Made by a program: the position numbers and the translations under genes. A stretch of DNA of 64,000 bases from an uncultured Sphingomonadaceae bacterium (GTDB lineage Bacteria > Pseudomonadota > Alphaproteobacteria > Sphingomonadales > Sphingomonadaceae): positions 487,501 to 551,500 of the forward strand of contig CANMEE010000001.1 of NCBI GenBank assembly GCA_947496865.1, given 5' to 3'. Under the pieces are notes generated by a model, which searched no databases, was not told where the DNA came from, and saw only the letters and a program-made list of their open reading frames with translations. Positions 24,638-34,439 of the stretch are shown here, in pieces (positions within the stretch are counted from its first letter, which is position 1; each line of letters begins with the position of its first letter).

Positions 24638-26191
24638 ATGACATCATCCAGAACCCATATCTTCCGTCTGCTCAAATGGGGACGTACGCTCGCCAAACAT
24701 GGCGCGTTGCGCGACATAGAGAAGCATAAAACCACACCGCCACAAGTCCGGCGGCTGTTCCGTATTGCCCGGCTCGGTACGATCCAACCAAAGACTCCCA
24801 ATTACTCGGCCGCTCTGCAGGCTATCGGTCCTGCCGCTATCAAACTAGGCCAGACGCTGGCAACACGCCCCGATATTATTGGCGAAGAGGCGGCGCGCGA
24901 TCTCCTGCAATTGCAGGATAATCTGCCACCGGTTTCCTTCGATCGCATCAAAGATGAAATCGAGGGGAGTCTCGGAAAGTCGGTCGATGCGCTTTACCGC
25001 CATATTGACCCAGATCCCGTCGGTGCCGCGTCCATTGCCCAAGTCCATCGTGCCACCACCATTGAGGGTAAAGATGTCGCGGTCAAAGTGCTGCGCCCTG
25101 GCATCATCAAGAAATTCACTGCCGATATTGAAACTTATGAATGGGCGGCGGCCCATCTGGAGGCCATGGGCGGCGAAGCCAAACGGCTCCGGCCACAACT
25201 GGTGATCGCAAACTTCCGCCGCTGGACGATGCGCGAATTGGACCTGCGCCGCGAAGCGGCTTCTGCCTCCGAGCTCGCAGAACATATGGCCAATGTCGAA
25301 CAGTTCGAAATCCCGACCATTGACTGGGATCGGACCTCGGGTCGGGTGCTGACGCTAGACTGGGTCGATGGCGTCAAGATTTCCCGCCGCGATGATTTGA
25401 TAGCCGCTGGGCATGATTTGAACGACATTGCCAACCGGCTGGTTCACACCTTCCTGAAGCAGGCAATCGAGGCCGGCTATTTCCATGCCGACATGCATCA
25501 AGGCAATTTGTTCGTGAAAGCCGATGGCACCATCGTCGCCATCGATTTTGGCATCATGGGACGGATTAACAGGAAAGCGCGCTTCTGGCTCGCCGAGATT
25601 CTCTACGGCCTGACAACCGGCAATTATAAACGCGTCGCCGAAATCCATTTTGAGGCACAATATGTGCCAGACCATCATAGCATGGAAGATTTTGCAACTG
25701 CCCTGCGCGCGGTTGGCGAACCGATGCGCGGGAAACCGGTTAGCGAACTGTCCGTTGGCGATATGCTCGATGGCCTATTCGCCATCACCCGCGATTTCGA
25801 CATGGAAACCCAGCCGCACCTTCTGCTGCTGCAAAAAACCATGGTGATGGTCGAGGGGATCGCGACGGACCTTAACCCGGGCATAAACATGTGGGACGCT
25901 AGCGGTCCTTATGTAAAAAACTGGATTCGCGGCGAACTGGGGCCAGAGGCCGCAATTGCCGATCGGATCAATTCGGACATGGATACATTGTTGCTACTGC
26001 CCGACATTGTCCGTCGGCTTGACCAACAGCTGCCGCGCCAAGGCGGAGCCCCGCCTCCCCCGCCCGTTGCCGAAGTGGAATTGCTTTGGGAACGCGGCAA
26101 GCCAGGCAATCGCGGCGGGTTTTGGCGTTACGCGCTGACGGCTGTTATAGCGGCAGCAGCGGGCGCTGGTGGGTTATGGATGTGGGGATAA
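24638..26191 (+). CDS. ubiB: Ubiquinone biosynthesis kinase-like protein UbiB
   Basis: The 517-residue protein is a UbiB/ADCK atypical kinase. It has the KxGQ motif [14 protein letters not shown], the Ala-rich loop [10 protein letters not shown] in place of a Gly-rich loop, VAVKVLRPG with the kinase Lys, MHQGNLF in the catalytic loop and IDFGIMG for the metal-binding Asp. A final hydrophobic segment ([19 protein letters not shown]) anchors it in the inner membrane. It supports ubiquinone synthesis through an ATPase-like activity. An ATG at 24593 would overlap ubiE and is less likely. Confidence 0.95.
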   Translation: MTSSRTHIFRLLKWGRTLAKHGALRDIEKHKTTPPQVRRLFRIARLGTIQPKTPNYSAALQAIGPAAIKLGQTLATRPDIIGEEAARDLLQLQDNLPPVSFDRIKDEIEGSLGKSVDALYRHIDPDPVGAASIAQVHRATTIEGKDVAVKVLRPGIIKKFTADIETYEWAAAHLEAMGGEAKRLRPQLVIANFRRWTMRELDLRREAASASELAEHMANVEQFEIPTIDWDRTSGRVLTLDWVDGVKISRRDDLIAAGHDLNDIANRLVHTFLKQAIEAGYFHADMHQGNLFVKADGTIVAIDFGIMGRINRKARFWLAEILYGLTTGNYKRVAEIHFEAQYVPDHHSMEDFATALRAVGEPMRGKPVSELSVGDMLDGLFAITRDFDMETQPHLLLLQKTMVMVEGIATDLNPGINMWDASGPYVKNWIRGELGPEAAIADRINSDMDTLLLLPDIVRRLDQQLPRQGGAPPPPPVAEVELLWERGKPGNRGGFWRYALTAVIAAAAGAGGLWMWG

Positions 26192-26196
26192 GCTAG

Positions 26197-26694
26197 ATGG
26201 TCTTTCGATTGATGATAATTTTATCGGTGGCGCTTATGTTCATCAATCCAGCCGCCGCGCAAACCGAGCAATCCATTTTCGAGAGGCTTGAGGGAGTGTG
26301 GACAGCCACTGGCAATAGTTTTGGCCAGCAAGCGCAGTCCAAAATGGTCTGGTCAAAGACGCTAAATGGTAAATTTTATCGAATTGATTATTCTATCCTC
26401 TTTGATCCCAGTGGAACCAATGCTTTTACCGGCATAGGTCATTACAAGTTTTCGACTGAACCAAAAGTTACAGGCTATTGGGTCGACAATGGCGGTGACC
26501 TGCACCCGCTATCGGCAGCGACTGACGCGGATCGACTGCTAACCGTCTGGGGTAAGGCAGGCAGCAAAATGGGACGGACAGAATATCGACTGTTACCTGA
26601 CGACAGTTTGCAAGTGACCGACTGGCAACTGACGACGGAAGGCTGGAAAATGTTCAATCAGGCCGTGTTTCAGAAGCAACCTGGTGGTCAGTGA
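26197..26694 (+). CDS. Secreted protein of unknown function (lipocalin-like)
   Basis: The 165-residue protein has a clear signal peptide (residues 1-21, ending PAAAQ). The mature part begins ERLEGVWTATGNSFG, then alternates strands (SKMVWSKTLNGKFYRIDYSI, GYWVDNGGDLHPLS, EYRLLPDDSLQVTDWQ). This resembles DUF1579-like or other small beta-barrel proteins, but no residue set is diagnostic. It lies 5 bases after ubiB and 37 before coaBC, so it is probably co-transcribed. Confidence 0.7.
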   Translation: MVFRLMIILSVALMFINPAAAQTEQSIFERLEGVWTATGNSFGQQAQSKMVWSKTLNGKFYRIDYSILFDPSGTNAFTGIGHYKFSTEPKVTGYWVDNGGDLHPLSAATDADRLLTVWGKAGSKMGRTEYRLLPDDSLQVTDWQLTTEGWKMFNQAVFQKQPGGQ

Positions 26695-26731
26695 CTAGAC
26701 TCGATGATCATAGCAGGCCACAAACATAGTC

Positions 26732-28003
26732 ATGACCAAAGCTAAACACATACTTCTGATCATCGGTGGCGGCATTGCGGCCTATAAATCATCCGAGCTT
26801 ATCCGTCTGATCAAGAAAGCGGGCATGACTGTGCGCTGTGTGCTAACCGAATCAGGCGCGCAATTTGTCACTCCAATGACCTTGGCGGCTTTGTCCGAGA
26901 ATGAAGTGCATACCACTCTCTGGTCATTGAAAGACGAAACCGAGATGGGCCATATTCAACTATCCCGCGAGGCCGATCTGGTGGTGGTCTGTCCAGCGAC
27001 CGCCAATTTACTGGCCAAAATGGCGGGCGGGATTGCCGATGATCTGGCCACAACTTTACTCCTCGCAACCGATACACAGGTACTTGCCGTGCCGGCGATG
27101 AACGTGCGCATGTGGGATCATCCGGCAACCCAACGCAATATTGAGCAACTGCGCGCCGATGGCCTAGTTGTGATGCCGCCGGACGAAGGTGATATGGCTT
27201 GCGGTGAATTTGGGCCGGGCCGCTTGCCCGAACCGCCAACGGTGATGGCCGAGATTATGCGCCATCTCACCGGGCTTACGGAATCGTCTGCGCTTATTGG
27301 TGAAAATGAACTGGGTCGTAATCCACTCGAAGGCCAACCCGCCTTTGCGCCCGATCAACATCGCCCCTTGCATGGCAAACATGTGCTGATAACCGCTGGC
27401 CCTACGCGCGAACCAATTGATCCGGTGCGCTATATTGCCAACCGTTCATCCGGTCGTCAGGGTTTTGCGATTGCAGCGGCCGCTGCCGAGGCCGGAGCGC
27501 AAGTGACCTTGGTTGCTGGACCGGTTCACCTGGCAACCCCAGCGGGCGTGATGCGAGTCGATGTCGAGACCGCATTGGAAATGGAAGCGGCCGTGCACGA
27601 TGCTTTGCCCGCGGATATAGCAATCATGGTCGCTGCCGTTGCCGACTGGCGGGCAGGTTCGCGTGCGGAGCAGAAGATCAAAAAGCAAAAGGATGATGCG
27701 CTCGCGCCACTCGCACTGGTTGAAAATCCGGATATATTGGCGGGCCTCGCCCAGCATGAACACCGTCCCGGTCTGCTGATCGGCTTTGCCGCGGAGACCG
27801 AGAAAATCGAAGAGCATGCGCGCGCGAAACTAGCCAAAAAAGGCTGTGACTGGATTGTCGCCAATGATGTGTCCGGAGACGTAATGGGTGGCGCGGAAAA
27901 CAGCGTGCATATAGTCACCGCCGGTGGCACCGAAATCTGGGAACGCCTTCCCAAGCCAGAAGTCGGTCGGCGGCTGGTTGCGAAAATTATCGAAGAGATT
28001 TGA
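26732..28003 (+). CDS. coaBC: Bifunctional phosphopantothenoylcysteine decarboxylase/phosphopantothenate-cysteine ligase
   Basis: The 423-residue protein has an N-terminal flavoprotein domain (about 1-180: [37 protein letters not shown], and the PAMN motif in VPAMNVRMW). The C-terminal ligase domain starts near residue 212 ([19 protein letters not shown]) and includes AAVADW and the KIKK segment. The two halves make 4'-phosphopantetheine from phosphopantothenate on the way to CoA. It is followed by dut after 7 bases, an arrangement frequent in proteobacteria. Confidence 0.96.
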   Translation: MTKAKHILLIIGGGIAAYKSSELIRLIKKAGMTVRCVLTESGAQFVTPMTLAALSENEVHTTLWSLKDETEMGHIQLSREADLVVVCPATANLLAKMAGGIADDLATTLLLATDTQVLAVPAMNVRMWDHPATQRNIEQLRADGLVVMPPDEGDMACGEFGPGRLPEPPTVMAEIMRHLTGLTESSALIGENELGRNPLEGQPAFAPDQHRPLHGKHVLITAGPTREPIDPVRYIANRSSGRQGFAIAAAAAEAGAQVTLVAGPVHLATPAGVMRVDVETALEMEAAVHDALPADIAIMVAAVADWRAGSRAEQKIKKQKDDALAPLALVENPDILAGLAQHEHRPGLLIGFAAETEKIEEHARAKLAKKGCDWIVANDVSGDVMGGAENSVHIVTAGGTEIWERLPKPEVGRRLVAKIIEEI

Positions 28004-28010
28004 GGGAATA

Positions 28011-28457
28011 ATGTTTGAACCGATTGAGATAGCTGTGAAGCGGCTGGATGGTGCGGGTGATCTACCTTTGCCTAGCTATGAAACCAGTGGTTCCGCAGGC
28101 ATGGATGTCCGGGCCGCCGAAGCGACCGCCATAGCGCCGGGCAAGCGGGGTCTGGTCGGCACAGGCTTCGCCTTTGCGATTCCCGCAGGCTATGAAGTGC
28201 AAGTGCGGCCTCGCTCTGGCCTCGCTTTAAAAAAAGGCATATCCGTCCTTAACTCGCCCGGGACCATCGACAGCGACTATCGCGGAGAGATTAAAGTGAT
28301 TCTCGCCAATTTGGGTGAAGAGGAGTTCGTCATCGAACGTGGCGACCGGATTGCTCAAATTGTCGTGGCACCCGTGCAACGTGGAAATCTAGTGGAAGTC
28401 GATATACTTGATAATACTGCACGCGGTACTGGCGGTTTCGGTTCCACCGGTGTATAA
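28011..28457 (+). CDS. dut: dUTP diphosphatase
   Basis: From the chosen start MFEPIEIAV the enzyme has 148 residues and all five trimeric dUTPase motifs: [52 protein letters not shown] and the P-loop-like C-terminal [11 protein letters not shown]. It hydrolyses dUTP to dUMP, keeping uracil out of DNA. GAGGGAAT precedes the ATG. The frame extends upstream into coaBC, but that part is a shadow. Confidence 0.96.
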   Translation: MFEPIEIAVKRLDGAGDLPLPSYETSGSAGMDVRAAEATAIAPGKRGLVGTGFAFAIPAGYEVQVRPRSGLALKKGISVLNSPGTIDSDYRGEIKVILANLGEEEFVIERGDRIAQIVVAPVQRGNLVEVDILDNTARGTGGFGSTGV

Positions 28458-28492
28458 ATCACAAATTACCTGCTTTTGGAAAGGAATGACCG

Positions 28493-28897
28493 TTGATTGA
28501 TCTTCTTTTTGCTATGGCTCTTGCCAGCACCACTACCCAAGGCGCGGACACGCTTCCAGCGATGCCAGCAGACTATTCTGTCTTGGAGACTGCGAAATTT
28601 AGCAAGCCTATTTACTATGCACAGCGCCATGAAATGGCGGCTGAGAGAGCAGCAAAAAAGGCCAAATGCAAGTTACCGACCGCCGAACGATGGGTTTATG
28701 CGAGAGTTGAAGCTGCGATTTTGGTTACGCCCGACGGGGAATTAGCCAAAATTGTGCCGGTAGAAAGCAATTGCCGGGAACTGGAAATCTATATGGTCAA
28801 CCACCTCAGCAAATATGGTAGCAAGGCCGGCCCGATAGCCGCTAATGGCAAAACCACATGGTATAAAACAGCGATGCATTTCCGCTGGCCTGAATGA
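28493..28897 (+). CDS. Secreted protein with a TonB C-terminal-like domain
   Basis: The best start is TTG 28493 with AAAGGA eight bases upstream; the nearby ATG 28487 is out of frame and closes at once. The 134-residue product has a short hydrophobic N-terminus (LLFAMALASTTTQ). A strand-helix-strand unit follows (VEAAILVTPDGELAKIVPVESNC, then LEIYMVNHLSKYG and TTWYKTAMHFRW), similar in outline to TonB C-terminal domains. It overlaps the next gene by 4 bases. The role is unknown; TonB kinship is inference. Confidence 0.65.
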   Translation: MIDLLFAMALASTTTQGADTLPAMPADYSVLETAKFSKPIYYAQRHEMAAERAAKKAKCKLPTAERWVYARVEAAILVTPDGELAKIVPVESNCRELEIYMVNHLSKYGSKAGPIAANGKTTWYKTAMHFRWPE

Positions 28898-29676
28898 CCG
28901 GTTTAACGGACGAACAGCTAGACCGCTATGCCCGCCATATCGTCCTCAAAGACATTGGCGGTATCGGTCAGAAGAAAATTCTCGACTCCCACATTCTGAT
29001 CATCGGGGTCGGCGGAATCGGCTGTCCGGCGATCCAATATCTGGTGGCCGCTGGTGTCGGAGCGCTGACTATTATTGACGACGACATCGTGTCCTTGTCG
29101 AACCTCCAAAGACAGGTTTTATTCTCCACCGACGATATCGGTCAGCCCAAGGTCGATGTTGCAAAAAAAGCCGCGAAAGCAATCAACCCCGATGTCTTAA
29201 TAAACGTGGTTAATGAAAGACTTACCGCGCAGCATTTTTCTGATGATGCTGCAGCATTTTTTTCGCAATTTGATGTTGTTTTGGACGGCTCTGACAATTA
29301 TCAGACACGTCTTTTGGTGTCGGACTATTCTTTGGCTTATCACATTCCGCTAGTATCAGCAGCTATCGGACAATTTCAGGGACAACTGGGTATATTTCGC
29401 GGCTGGGAAGCGGACAAGCCATGCTACCGCTGCTTCGTCGGAGATGCGCTCGACCCAGATGATTGCGACAATTGCTCGGAAGTTGGTGTTCTGGGGGCAA
29501 TGGTGGGCCTAATGGGTAGCTTTGCAGCCATGGAAGCGATACGAGTTGTCACCGGCTTTGGCGAAGACCCAGCCGGAAAGCTACAACTATTCGACGGTCT
29601 GCGTCCCTCGATGCGCAGTATCAACCTACCCAAAGATCCGGAATGTAAAAGCTGCGGAATGCCACAAGAGAGCTAA
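28894..29676 (+). CDS. moeB: MoeB/ThiF-family adenylyltransferase
   Basis: The 260-residue protein starts LTDEQLDRYARHIVL, as MoeB does. It has the nucleotide-binding motif IIGVGGIGCPAIQYL, the conserved Arg in SNLQRQVLF, DGSDNYQTR, and zinc-binding cysteine pairs (CYRC and CKSC). It adenylates the C-terminal Gly of a ubiquitin-like sulfur carrier (MoaD or ThiS). No rhodanese domain is fused, and no moaD or thiS is nearby, so molybdopterin versus thiamine use is not settled; the symbol reflects the closer resemblance. Confidence 0.85.
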   Translation: MTGLTDEQLDRYARHIVLKDIGGIGQKKILDSHILIIGVGGIGCPAIQYLVAAGVGALTIIDDDIVSLSNLQRQVLFSTDDIGQPKVDVAKKAAKAINPDVLINVVNERLTAQHFSDDAAAFFSQFDVVLDGSDNYQTRLLVSDYSLAYHIPLVSAAIGQFQGQLGIFRGWEADKPCYRCFVGDALDPDDCDNCSEVGVLGAMVGLMGSFAAMEAIRVVTGFGEDPAGKLQLFDGLRPSMRSINLPKDPECKSCGMPQES

Positions 29677-29730
29677 TTGCCTTTCTTCGTATATTGGGCA
29701 ATTGTCGCTGACAACAGGGGAGACAAGTTC

Positions 29731-30141
29731 ATGACATTACCAGTAACCGCCTTAACCGCCGCCATTTGCGCTTTGCTGATGATATTTCTGTTGTTCAAGG
29801 TTGTTGGCCAACGATTACGCACGGAAACCGGTTTCGGTGCTGGCAGCGATCCCAAAATGGATATGGTGCGCGGTTGCCATTCCAATTTGGTCGAGAACGC
29901 GCCGATCGCTATTTTGCTGCTAGCCTTGCTTGAAATGACCAATGCCCATCATCTGGCATTGACCTGTCTCGCCGGGCTTTTTCTGGTTGCACGAGTGGTC
30001 CACGTCTATGGCATGCACCAACATTTTGCCGATAAAACCCTGCGATTTCGTCAACTGGGCGTGATGGGTTCGACGCTGTCAATCCTCGCTATGGCGCTTT
30101 GGGTGATCTATTTGTTTGTGACGGTTAATCTGCTCAACTGA
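29731..30141 (+). CDS. MAPEG-family membrane protein
   Basis: From the chosen start (AGGGGAGA upstream) the protein has 136 residues and four predicted membrane helices. It carries the MAPEG signature: RTETGFGAGSDPKMDMVRGCHSNLVENAPIAILLLALLE, in which the Asn-Glu pair and preceding Arg bind glutathione in characterised members, and a VARVVHVYGM segment. Members act as glutathione transferases or peroxidases in membranes. An ATG at 29677 has no ribosome site. Confidence 0.85.
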   Translation: MTLPVTALTAAICALLMIFLLFKVVGQRLRTETGFGAGSDPKMDMVRGCHSNLVENAPIAILLLALLEMTNAHHLALTCLAGLFLVARVVHVYGMHQHFADKTLRFRQLGVMGSTLSILAMALWVIYLFVTVNLLN

Positions 30142-30150
30142 TAGCCTCAC

Positions 30151-30498
30151 CTACAAGCTCGCGCCGTCCACTTGCCGGACAGGCAAATGCTGCCAGTGGA
30201 CCGGATCAAACATTTTTATATTCACGCCCATCCGATTGGCCGGCGCAGTGATGGGCGTCCAATGGGTATGCGAACCACATATCTTGCAATTCCACAATGT
30301 GATCATTTTGTCGCCTTGCACATAGCAGTTCAATATTTCGGGCTGCGCATTGATCTTCACCACATCCGGATGCCAGAAGCTGCCCGTCCAACCGCTCTTC
30401 CGGCACAAGGAACAATTGCACTGAATAATTTCTTTCGGTGGCACAGGAACGGTAATCTGCACCGCGCCGCAATGGCACTGGCCTTTTATGTCAGACAT
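30151..30498 (-). CDS. GFA-family (CENP-V fold) zinc protein
   Basis: The 115-residue protein shows the GFA zinc-binding pattern: GQCHCGAVQ, CNCSLCRKSG and, later, NCKICGSHTHW. The family includes glutathione-dependent formaldehyde-activating enzymes, though most members are not characterised and the catalytic claim is disputed. It is translationally linked to the sirtuin gene, with 8 bases overlap, and is distant from the adhC/fghA operon at 56-58 kb. Confidence 0.88.
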   Translation of the reverse strand: MSDIKGQCHCGAVQITVPVPPKEIIQCNCSLCRKSGWTGSFWHPDVVKINAQPEILNCYVQGDKMITLWNCKICGSHTHWTPITAPANRMGVNIKMFDPVHWQHLPVRQVDGASL

Positions 30499-31195
30499 CG
30501 CTCAAAATATCTCCAACCCATGCGGGAACCAGCTCGCCTGCCTTACCCATCCGGCTCTCGTCAAAATACAGACTACCATCGGACGGGTCTAAATTCATCT
30601 CCAATGTCTGCGCGCCATAATGTTGTGCGGACCGGACGAATCCAGCCGCGGGATAAACAGCGCCAGACGTGCCGATGGATACAAACAAATCGCACTGTAC
30701 CAAAGCCAGCTCAATCCGCTCCATCTGATAGGGCATTTCGCCAAACCAAACGATATCGGGCCTCAGAGCAATCTGATTGCAATGGGGACAGGCGGGACCG
30801 GTTGACAGTTTTTCGGTAACCACCGATCGCTCGCCGCAAGCCAGGCATAATCCGTTCAAAAGCTCACCGTGCATGTGGACCAGTCGCTTTGACCCGGCAC
30901 GATCATGCAGGTCATCGACATTTTGCGTGACCAGTAACAAGTCCCCGCCCCAATCCGCATCCAGCCGCGCCAGCGCTTTATGCGCGGCATTGGGATGTAC
31001 GGTCTGCAATTTACTGCGTCGCTCGTCATAAAATTGCTGAACCAACGCGGGATCCCGCTGAAACGCTTCTGGCGTGGCAACATCCTCAACCCGGTGCCCC
31101 TCCCATAGGCCATCGGGTCCCCGAAAGGTAGCAACACCGCTTTCGGCGCTAATCCCCGCGCCGGTTAGAATGACGATATTGTTTATTTCGCGCAT
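30491..31195 (-). CDS. cobB: NAD-dependent protein deacylase (sirtuin, CobB type)
   Basis: The 234-residue protein starts at MREINNIVILTGAGISAESG, a typical sirtuin N-terminus; the frame upstream to 31258 is not needed. Motifs: TFRGPDGLW, TQNVDDLHDRAGS, the catalytic His in MHGEL, and a zinc site with CLACGE and CPHCNQ. FYDERRSKL supplies the Tyr-x-x-Arg pair that in class III sirtuins binds succinyl- or malonyl-lysine, so desuccinylase activity is likely by family knowledge. It overlaps the GFA gene and diverges from dapB. Confidence 0.92.
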   Translation of the reverse strand: MREINNIVILTGAGISAESGVATFRGPDGLWEGHRVEDVATPEAFQRDPALVQQFYDERRSKLQTVHPNAAHKALARLDADWGGDLLLVTQNVDDLHDRAGSKRLVHMHGELLNGLCLACGERSVVTEKLSTGPACPHCNQIALRPDIVWFGEMPYQMERIELALVQCDLFVSIGTSGAVYPAAGFVRSAQHYGAQTLEMNLDPSDGSLYFDESRMGKAGELVPAWVGDILSDV

Positions 31196-31248
31196 AACGC
31201 TATGCCAGCAGCTTCTGCAAAATAATGCAAGCCTATGGAAACGGAAAT

Positions 31249-31983
31249 ATGACAGCAATAGGGATTATCGGCAGCCAGGGACGGATGGGCCATGCTCTTG
31301 TGGGCGCGATTGGCGAACAAGATGGGCTCAGCCATGCTGGTGGAGTGGATCAAGACGATAATTTTGCCACGCTATTGGCAAAGAGCGATGTGCTCGTCGA
31401 TTTCTCGGTCCCCGATGGTCTCAGCCAGCGGCTGGATCTTTGTGCTGAAGCTGGCAAACCGATGCTTATCGGCACGACCGGATTAGAGCCCGCGCATCAC
31501 CTGTCGATCGACGCCGCTGCGCGGTCTATTCCCCTCCTCCAAACCGGTAACACATCACTCGGCGTAAACATGCTGGCCGCGCTGGTGAAGGAAGCGGCCG
31601 CACGACTGGGTGATGACTGGGATATTGAAATTGTCGAAATGCATCACCGGCATAAGGTTGATGCGCCATCGGGAACCGCTCTGCTTCTGGGCGAAGCGGC
31701 TGCCAAAGGCCGCGGGATCAATCTGGCTGACCATAGCGAGCGAGGCCGCGATGGCCAGACCGGCGCCCGCGGCAAAGGGGCGATCGGTTTTGCGTCATTG
31801 CGCGGCGGGTCCGTGGCAGGCGACCATCATGTCATTCTGGCCACCGATGAAGAACGCATCGAACTAAGTCACCGGGCTGAAAACCGGATGATCTTTGCGC
31901 GCGGCGCGGTCAAGGCGGCGCTATGGCTCACGGGGCAAAAGCCCGGTCGCTATGATATGACCGATATGCTCGGTCTGAATTGA
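31249..31983 (+). CDS. dapB: 4-hydroxy-tetrahydrodipicolinate reductase
   Basis: The 244-residue enzyme begins TAIGIIGSQGRMGHALVGAI, the NAD(P)-binding site, and carries the DapB signature EMHHRHKVDAPSGTALLLG with the catalytic His and Lys. The C-terminal domain ends with LSHRAENRMIFARGA. It reduces HTPA in the lysine/diaminopimelate pathway, upstream of LysA (14.6 kb). An ATG at 31225 would add eight residues but has no better ribosome site. nth follows after 10 bases. Confidence 0.95.
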   Translation: MTAIGIIGSQGRMGHALVGAIGEQDGLSHAGGVDQDDNFATLLAKSDVLVDFSVPDGLSQRLDLCAEAGKPMLIGTTGLEPAHHLSIDAAARSIPLLQTGNTSLGVNMLAALVKEAAARLGDDWDIEIVEMHHRHKVDAPSGTALLLGEAAAKGRGINLADHSERGRDGQTGARGKGAIGFASLRGGSVAGDHHVILATDEERIELSHRAENRMIFARGAVKAALWLTGQKPGRYDMTDMLGLN

Positions 31984-31993
31984 ACCCTAGCCC

Positions 31994-32632
31994 ATGAAAA
32001 AGGATGATATTTTCGAATTTTACTCGCGGCTGGCCGCCGACAATCCATCGCCGGAAACAGAGCTGAACTATGGCAATGTTTACCAGCTGGTTGTCGCTGT
32101 GGCCCTGTCCGCCCAATCCACCGATATTGGCGTCAACAAGGCAACGCGGCTGCTTTTCGAGCAGGTTAAAACACCGCAGCAAATGGTCGAGCTGGGGCTG
32201 GATGACCTGAAAGATCACATTAAGACTATCGGTCTGTTCAACACCAAAGCCAAAAATGTCATCGCCCTTTCTGAAATGCTCATCGCTGACTATGATGGCC
32301 AAGTTCCTGCCGATCGCGATGAACTCACCAAACTGCCCGGGGTCGGCCGCAAAACCGCTAATGTTGTGATGAACTGCGCCTTTGGAGCTGAGACTTTCGC
32401 TGTAGATACGCATATTTTCCGGGTCGGCAACCGCACCGGACTGGCGCCAGGCAAAACCGTACTGGCCGTCGAGAAAAAGCTCGAAAAACAAACGCCCGGC
32501 CCGTTTCGCGTCCACGCCCATCACTGGTTGATCCTGCATGGCCGGTACATCTGCAAAGCACGCAAACCGGAATGCTGGCGCTGTCCAGTGCCGGACCTGT
32601 GCCGCTTCAAAAAGAAAACGCCGGCGCCCTAA
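31994..32632 (+). CDS. nth: Endonuclease III
   Basis: The 212-residue protein has the helix-hairpin-helix LPGVGRKTANVVMN with the catalytic Lys, the Asp in FAVDTHIFRVGNR, and a C-terminal 4Fe-4S cluster motif (CRKPECWRCPVPDLC, spaced 6-2-5). It removes oxidised pyrimidines and cleaves the abasic site by beta elimination. It is co-directional with dapB; the next gene is about 110 bases away. Confidence 0.96.
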   Translation: MKKDDIFEFYSRLAADNPSPETELNYGNVYQLVVAVALSAQSTDIGVNKATRLLFEQVKTPQQMVELGLDDLKDHIKTIGLFNTKAKNVIALSEMLIADYDGQVPADRDELTKLPGVGRKTANVVMNCAFGAETFAVDTHIFRVGNRTGLAPGKTVLAVEKKLEKQTPGPFRVHAHHWLILHGRYICKARKPECWRCPVPDLCRFKKKTPAP

Positions 32633-32741
32633 CCGACCGGCATCGCCTCCGTTTGTCGCGATAATCGTTCAGCTTGCAGAAATCCGGACAGGCTTAGCTT
32701 CCTGAATATCCGGGTTGTCATGTCATTTAAGGAGAAACCTT

Positions 32742-33149
32742 ATGAAGCTATTCGTCCCAATTCTTGCGGGTTCGATTCTCACCATGGCCGGAGCCGTTTA
32801 CGCCGGCGAGAAACGGTCAAAAGATGACAAATATGTCATCGAAAAAATCGGTGAGCCCAAAACCTGCATCAACCGCTCCCAGATTCGTGACACCGATGTC
32901 ATTGATGATCAGACTATCGACTTCAGAATGCGCAATGGTGATATTTATCGCAACAAACTGCCCAATAAATGCAGCGGCCTGGGCTTTGAAGAAGCCTTTT
33001 CCTACCGCACATCAACCAACCGACTTTGCAATGTCGATATTATCCGGGTGCTGGACAATACTGCCGGCCGGATAGAAACACGCGGTGCCTGTGGTTTGGG
33101 GAAATTTCAGGAAATCACCAAGACCAAGCGCGAAAAAACCGAAGGCTGA
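32742..33149 (+). CDS. Secreted protein resembling DUF6491
   Basis: From the start MKLFVPILAG (AAGGAG upstream) the protein has 135 residues with a cleavable signal (ending AVYAG). The mature part holds four cysteines: CINRSQIRDTDVIDDQTIDFRM, PNKCSGL, RLCNVD and GACGLG, probably forming two disulfides in the periplasm. The pattern resembles DUF6491 proteins of sphingomonads. Function is unknown. It is monocistronic before tRNA-Arg. Confidence 0.72.
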   Translation: MKLFVPILAGSILTMAGAVYAGEKRSKDDKYVIEKIGEPKTCINRSQIRDTDVIDDQTIDFRMRNGDIYRNKLPNKCSGLGFEEAFSYRTSTNRLCNVDIIRVLDNTAGRIETRGACGLGKFQEITKTKREKTEG

Positions 33150-33245
33150 ATGGGCGGCGCATCTTACAAAATAGTCATTGGTAAATTAGTGATTGGCAAA
33201 GCGACATCCCCGCTGCTAAGCGCGTGTTCGCTATCATAGCGCCAA

Positions 33246-33322
<77 letters not shown>

Positions 33323-33454
33323 TAATTGAATTTTTCGCGTCCAAGTCATCGCATCGGCGGATCGCCCATCTCTCTACTACTGATAGAATCAAAATGGGCA
33401 AAAAGCTGGCGGCTGCGCGATATAATAGATGTTTCGCTTTGGTAAGAAATTATT

Positions 33455-33470
33455 GCACCCACTCAGGTGC
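33455..33470 (+). other. Small hairpin upstream of cysD
   Basis: GCACC (33455-33459) pairs with GGTGC (33466-33470) around a 6-base loop, about 50 bases before cysD. It has no T-tract. The gap 33323-33521 otherwise holds nothing that I can call. Confidence 0.25.
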
Positions 33471-33521
33471 GTGATTTGCTAAGTCCCATTGGCGATCAAC
33501 ATTGATATCGGAACTTTCTGC

Positions 33522-34439
33522 GTGCAACATTCAGTAACCACAACGCCCCTGACCCATCTCCAGCGTCTTGAATCCGAGGCTATTCATATCATGCGTGAGG
33601 TCGCAGCGGAGGCAGAGAATCCCGTCATGCTCTATTCTGTTGGCAAGGACAGCGCGGTAATGCTGCACCTTGCCAAAAAGGCGTTTTACCCCTCGCCCCC
33701 GCCTTTTCCATTGCTGCACGTGGATACGACCTGGAAATTCCAGGAAATGTACAAGATGCGGGCCAAGGCGGCCAAAGATGCCGGTATGGAATTGCTGATC
33801 CATCAAAACCCAGAAGCAAAAGAACGCGGCATTAACCCGTTTGATCATGGCGGTCTCCATACCGATATGTGGAAGACACAAGGACTCAAGCAAGCCTTGG
33901 ATGAGCATGGCTTTGATGCCGCTTTTGGTGGTGCAAGGCGGGATGAAGAAAAAAGCCGCGCGAAAGAGAGGATATTCTCTTTCCGGTCTGCCAATCATCG
34001 CTGGGACCCCAAAAACCAACGCCCCGAACTTTGGAAACTCTACAACACGCAAAAAGCGAAAGGCGAAAGCATTCGTGTTTTCCCACTCAGCAACTGGACC
34101 GAGCTGGATATCTGGCAATATATTCATCTGGAAAATATCGAGATTGTGCCGCTTTATTTATCAGCACCGCGCCCGACAGTGGAACGCGACGGTATGCTGC
34201 TGATGGTCGATGACGACCGTTTCCGGTTTGAAGAAGGGGAAGAGCCGGTAGAGCGCTCGATCCGGTTCCGTACGCTTGGTTGCTATCCTCTAACAGGCGC
34301 GGTTGAAAGTACGGCAACCACCCTGCCACAGATTATCCAGGAAATGTTGCTCACCACCACGTCGGAACGACAGGGACGTGCTATTGATCATGATCAAGCA
34401 GCCTCCATGGAGAAGAAGAAACAGGAGGGATATTTCTGA
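33522..34439 (+). CDS. cysD: Sulfate adenylyltransferase subunit 2
   Basis: The protein has the CysD pattern: [18 protein letters not shown] at the start, the PP-loop ATP-binding motif [14 protein letters not shown], then [18 protein letters not shown] and [15 protein letters not shown]. With CysN it makes adenosine phosphosulfate from sulfate and ATP. The frame opens at TTG 33489; GTG 33522 ([10 protein letters not shown]) is my preferred start, but neither has a strong ribosome site. The stop overlaps the cysNC start by one base (TGATG). Confidence 0.93.
   Translation: MQHSVTTTPLTHLQRLESEAIHIMREVAAEAENPVMLYSVGKDSAVMLHLAKKAFYPSPPPFPLLHVDTTWKFQEMYKMRAKAAKDAGMELLIHQNPEAKERGINPFDHGGLHTDMWKTQGLKQALDEHGFDAAFGGARRDEEKSRAKERIFSFRSANHRWDPKNQRPELWKLYNTQKAKGESIRVFPLSNWTELDIWQYIHLENIEIVPLYLSAPRPTVERDGMLLMVDDDRFRFEEGEEPVERSIRFRTLGCYPLTGAVESTATTLPQIIQEMLLTTTSERQGRAIDHDQAASMEKKKQEGYF

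Noticed and set aside
30172..30819. 215-codon plus-strand frame over the GFA and sirtuin genes
   Set aside because: It is antisense to two genes with diagnostic zinc and NAD motifs.
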